A DNA stretch of 23,100 nt. Source: Phallusia fumigata (taxonomy: Eukaryota > Chordata > Ascidiacea > Phlebobranchia > Ascidiidae). The DNA lies in NCBI GenBank assembly GCA_008931825.1, contig QXVZ01016852.1:1-23100 (forward strand), read 5' to 3'. The notes under the pieces were generated by a model. It saw only the letters and a list, made by a program, of their open reading frames with translations. It searched no databases and was not told where the DNA came from. The position numbers and the translations under genes are program-made. Below, one piece after another: positions 12,101 through 18,100 of the stretch (the stretch's first letter is position 1; each line of letters starts with the position of its first letter).

Positions 12101-15100
12101 TGGTACTAAAAATTCTCGTTAAAAGATGTTGTTATTGTTGTGACTTTATTTTAACTTGTAGTACGCTTTTTAAAAAAAATTTGCCCAATAAAAAATGCGT
12201 TTTCTATGATGTTATGTCACCATTCACCAGAGACACAAGTGCAAAGCTGTAAACTGTTTTCCTATTAAATGTGTTTTCGCCTTATAGTTATGTTATTCAT
12301 CTAAATAAAATGATATTTATGTGTTTGTTTCGCTAAAAAAAACGTTTTTAAATAGACCCAAAAATAATAAAAAATGGACCCAAAAAAATAAAAAAAATTA
12401 CCGAAACATTTAGAAAAAACCTGCAACGAAAGATTACAAATGTTACACAAATTCAGGGCAAAGGGCAAGGATGTCGACTAATACACAACATGTTTTACAG
12501 AATGCCAGCGACAATGAGAAGGAGATTGACCTGATTTACAAGAGAAATCCGATTTTCCGCCAAACCAACCAACCTTTGAGGTCACCCTTGTTATCGCTAC
12601 CNTTGTGTTTCTCTGAGAAAAAACTTAAGCGGCATTGCTCCAACCCAGTAGACCCGATGGGCTGACCCAAATTAAAGTCACCAACGTCAAAAAATTGATC
12701 AAACGGATCTGCAATAAGGCAGGTAGCTCGACGGTGGACTCATTACAAGCATAACGCATTCAGGCGCTTTTCCTCCCCCGAGGATAAAAATTAAACAACA
12801 AAAAACCGTTACCCCACATTGGTGATAGGAAATCATATGTTGCTTCTCGTTCCTTTTCGTAACTTCCTTATTCAAATAGAATCACACATACAATTTCAGG
12901 CAATTCTTCGGGTCTGCCACGGATCCAAGCTTTTCCAGGACGAGTTGTACTTGCAACTGATCAAACAGACAGCAGTGTACACCCTGCAACTAACCACAGA
13001 TGAACAGATGGGCGACCAGCTCCATGCAACGTCCTGCCCACATTACTGGCATCTTATTGCTTGTATGTGTTGCGCTTACCACCCTTCAAGACCTGTCATG
13101 GCTTACGTGAAAACACACCTTGCCAGGTAGGAATTTTATTGGTAACATTTATGCGGTTGATTTTGCGCCGTGGGTTCAAATCCCAGATAAGGTTTAGGTC
13201 ACTGTTAGGTTTGATGACAGGGACACGTTTGAATCCCAAAAGGGCACTGTTGTGGATTGAATGAAGCCTTTTACAAAATGAAACCACCTAGCCAACTTAT
13301 TCATAAATTCATAAATACATAATAAAGTGTAAACTACTTTGGCTGAGAATGACAGTACGGTACGATACGCAGCAAAAATCTTTAAAAAGTACGGCACGCC
13401 CTTTGCAACGAGGTACGTGGTACGGGACGCACAACACAGTACGTACCATATTGTACTGCCATTCTTGCTCTTGGCATCTAATTAGGGCTTGTTAATCACA
13501 AATTTTATTGGGGCACAAAATAGGGTATTTTAAAGGCTAAAAAGGTTATTTTGAGGTAAAACTACCAACGAGACAAGATTAATTTGTTAAAACGTAGTTT
13601 ACATAATGAAACGCCACATCAGTAGAATTGCATTGACGGTTGATGATTGTGCATTTGACATTCCTTTTTAACATTTCAGGGTCCAGGCGCGTTTCCCTGA
13701 TACCCTCGGCGCCGCGTATGCTGAGTTTGGCGAAAACGCGCTGAGTCAGCAGACGTCACGACGACGCGAAATGGTTCCGTCGATTGCCGAGATTTGCGCA
13801 GTGCTCGAAATGAGAGACCTGGTTACTGTGATAAACTGCTACGGAGGAGCGACCTGCGATATTTACATTAACTCGTTCACAACAGCTGGCAAGGTACTAA
13901 CGTGTGGTTATTAGCCATTGTTGGGTACTGGAACAATAATAGTGTTTTACCTTTGAGTTGAGTTTATTTCACTTGGTGGAAGAAAACAAAGGGACACAAC
14001 ACCACTAAACAATCACCAAACTGGAAAGACGTATAGACGTCATGAGTTGCGAAAATAATGAAGGGCGCAATTGGTGGATCAAGGTTGCTACAGCCTTGGG
14101 TATCAACGACTACTGTACGAAATATTAAATATTTTGTTTGAGAATACATTCTCAAATGCAGACAGAGCGAGTCGATACAAGTATAAGGATTATGTGTATT
14201 TCGCCTAAATCGGCGTCGTCAGTTCCTTATTCAAATAGAATCTGTTTGCCTGTTTGTATAAATCACATCATTCTAGCACACAAACTTACCTCCAATTCAT
14301 GCCACTCCAGGTTGTCCAGAAACTGCGGCACGGCATGCACGTGGAAGGAAACAGGAATACTTTCGCGCTGTTCGAACACAGAGGAGATGTCGACAGGGCG
14401 ATTGAACCAAGCACTTATCTTGCTGATGTTGTGGCCAAGTTTGAACAGTGAGTTCCTGTAAACTTCTAACATAACAGTTGTGTACAACAGTAAAGACTAT
14501 GGCCGAACTGCCGATTCACTACCAGAAGCTGACATGTGCAGAATACAGCATGCAGCGGCGTCTGTGATTCGACTTTCGGCAGGTTTACCATTGAGTCTGC
14601 GTAGCTCGGTTGGTAGAGCACCAGGATGGCTCCTGTCGTGGGTTCGAATCCCATCACAGGCTATTTTTTTCTAGCCCACGCTTTGCTGAATGAAAATGCT
14701 CGGAAAGCCGCCTATGATTTAATATAGGCTTGGCGCACAGTGAATGTTACTGTTGTGCATGTGTAAGTTAGGTTAAGGCTTGGTAAACGTTTCGCCCTCT
14801 GAGTTCAAACAACTGTTACGTTTTAACAATCTTACCTAGTAAGTATCAAAGGAATGAGTAGTGTTTACATGAAATATTACGTCTAAAGGAGGGTTTATAA
14901 CCAGGGGTACGACATATATTCCTAGGGAGTACGGGATTTGTTTGTTATTTGAATAACACAACAAGATGATAGAAGAGCTGGTTGGTGATTTCTAAGGGGT
15001 ACCTACAAGCAAAAGGGTTAAGAATGACTGCTCTATGGGCTGTAAATTAAATGATAAAAAATGAAGAGGCAAAAATGTATGTAGTTTAGACGCCAAACAG

Positions 15101-18100
15101 TAGAAACTCTAAACGCTGGTAGGGGCGTTTTGTAGGCCTGAATAATGGATATTCTAGCAGAATTTCTCTGTAGCACCAAATGCTGTATTTCTGTCATTGC
15201 TGGTTGTTATGATAAAAGGCCAGAGTCTAAGAGACCAATCACAGAGGGATTTCAAAAACCTCATTCTGGTGAATGTGCGATTCACAAGATTGTGGGTTTG
15301 CTTTCAGAATGAACATGGAGCTTCAAGCGAGCCCAGATAAAGAAGCGGAATGGGTTTTCTACTTCAAACTCTACTGTGTGTTTGACCCCATCGACTCGAG
15401 GGAGGACTCAATTGAATATCACTTTGTTTACGAGGACGTAAGTTATTCAGATGATGATAAAGTCTTGCACTGTGAACAAGGCTGTTAAAAGTGCATTCGT
15501 TTGTGAGCTGCAGTATCTTTGCTTGTAAATCCGAGTTTATTCAATTTCTGTTTGTTTGCGTTTTGTATTCATGAAGAGGAATTTTTTTGTTTTGAGGGCG
15601 TAACATTGAATAAGGACACTATGGGTACTATAGGATTACTGAAATTTATGTCAACGGGCATTTGATACGTTTTCCAATTGACGACGAAGCACAAAACCGC
15701 TCTAATAATTATGGGTCCCCTTCCTGAAGGGGACACATATTGGTTTCACTCGGTTTGTTTTTGTTTTTTTTCTTTTTTTTTCTTTTTTGTTTTTTTTTCT
15801 ACCCCGAGCTTGTCCATGTCATTTTGCCATGAAATGTTTGGTGGATTTGGATGAAACTTTTACAGCTGGTAGATATGACCATGAAGTTGTGCCATCTGTT
15901 TCATTTCACCCCATAGCCCCAGTGGTTACCCCGCTAGCCCCAAAAGAGTAAAACGTTTTTCAAACGTTTTGCATGCTTGCAAACACCACAAACGAAAAGT
16001 TTCTGTTATGATATGGTTACATAAGTGAAACTGAAGTCATGGAGTATGAACCGCTTCCAAGTTGAATGAAAGTTCAGTGGTTGGTGGTTCAAGTCGCACT
16101 TATTAACAACTTGTTGAGCATGAGGCCCTAGTGGTTGTTTTGTGGCTCCCTCTAGTTAAATTGATGATAATTTGGGCATGTTAGGAACTATTTAAATTTG
16201 TTATCACGTAAGTTCTGCCAATCAACCTTTCAGAACATGTCATGACATTCATTTCCAGTGTACTTCACTTTTAGTATTTTTTAATGTCTCAACACCGATT
16301 CTTATTTTTATGCAACTTGTTATCGACATTCCCAAATTCGCAGGTCCATGAGCAAGTTATCCAGGGTCTCTACCCCGCCACTGATGACGTGTTGCGAGAT
16401 TTTGCAGCTCTCAGGTTGCAGTTTGCCGAAGGAAATTATCATCAAATTAACATTGAGTAGGTGTTTCGATTTTTGGCGTTGTGTTTGTGTTAATGTAACC
16501 GCCACACGAAAAATTCATGATTCATAAAAAAGGATGTCAGTACGGTACATACGGTACGCAACGGTACACACGGTACACGACAAAATCGTCAAAAGGTACG
16601 GTACGACCTTTGTTGCGAGGTGGTACGCCCAACTCAGTACGAACCGTGCCGTTTCCTATCCTTAACAATGGATGGCAGTACCTGTGGTACACAGAAAAAA
16701 TCAGCAAAATGTATTGTACGGTGGCACGATGGGCCCTTCGTAACGAGGTACATGGTGCACACAATTCAATACGTACCATACCGTACCGTACTACCATCCT
16801 TGTTTGTACCAATCGTTGATTTTAAAATGCAAAAGATAAAGATTTGTCTTGAGAAAAAAATATAGGACTTTTAAAACTGTTGATTTGTAACTGGATTTAG
16901 CTTTTAATATTATTCACTACGTTGTAGCACTGACATCGGCAAGTATTACCCGGTCAACAAGTTGCTCTCGGCTTATGATATTACGCACGAGAATGAGGAT
17001 TTCTACTTCAAGAGGACAGACTCATTCGGGGATGCAAATGCAAACTCAACACCGGCGAAAAAACGTTCAGTAAGTAGAACTGATGACAGGTCACTAAGCA
17101 TATTCGTTTTATTACTTCCTCTTTATCTCTTTTCTTTCATTTTCACTTTATGTGGGTGCCCTTCCTGGTTACGTTTCTTGTTTCTTTCCTACAGCTTGTC
17201 AGTAAAATTGCCATGAAATGTTTGGTGGATTTGATTGAAACTTTCACAGGTGGTAGATATAATCATGGGGTTGTGTCATCAGTTTCCTTTGACCTTATAG
17301 CCCCAATTGCTGTGAAACACAATGTAAAATCTTAAAGTGAATTTGTATCCTTTTTGCCTTTGCGCTTAGCAGCCTATATATGGAATGGTAATCTGGTGAA
17401 TGCCACTTTTTCAGTTTTTACCTTGCTTTTGTTTTATCACCTGTATTTTTTCTTTAAAAAAATTCACTCTTTTTACCAGGGTTCGAGTCTGTTCAACACG
17501 TTTCGGAAGAGAGGCATGAAGAAGGTGAAAGAGGAGGCTGAGAGCGATGACATGAAGAGGACTCTCTTCCTGGAAGAGTTGCAAGATATCAAGTCCAATG
17601 TTCTGGATCGCTGGAGAAGATTAAGAGGGATGCCTGCTGAAGATGCAGTGGTTGGTTATCCTGTCTTTAAAATTGAATAACAAAATGCATTTAGGCTATT
17701 AATTTTTCGGAAAAGGCGCCAAAAATCAAACTTTTGTTGTTTAGCAAAAGGAAGCCAAAAAATAAATAGGTTTAATCTTTAAGTTTTTCTTGCATTTAAA
17801 CCGGATTGAAATATGCTCATAAATGTAGTAAAACAAAGTTAATTGGCCTTAACACTTGGTAAAATCTTTATTAAATACGGTTTTAAAGTGAATAAACATA
17901 TTTGTTTGTAAAAGCCAGATCTTGTAATCTTGTTGCCTGATTTTTAGAGATGGACTCGATTATTCGTTTTTCGCAACTTAGACCATAACTGCGGGTATAT
18001 TTATTCCGATGCTTTGCTTTCCTGCTATGCATACAAACCTCATTGAGACCAAAAAATACTCATGAATAACCAATGGATTCAACTGATGTTTACCTTTCCT

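Larger units (their letters stand above)
14448..15307 (+). other. 860-bp intron with a tRNA-like unit and a hAT-like relic
   Basis: Contains the Pol III-type unit at 14597-14670 and a hAT-like relic at about 14892-15030. Nothing recognised in 15035-15300. Confidence 0.6.

Noticed and set aside
13165-13185. tRNA gene based on GTGGGTTCAAATCCCA
   Set aside because: Only a T-arm/B-box hairpin is present; no D-arm, anticodon arm or acceptor stem surrounds it.
14137-14156. Palindrome TTTGAGAATACATTCTCAAA as a regulatory operator
   Set aside because: An 8-bp stem within an AT-rich intron near element debris is not enough to propose a function.
16537-16819. Open frames on both strands of about 90-100 codons
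   Set aside because: They lie entirely within the GGTACG-rich MITE and mirror its repeats.
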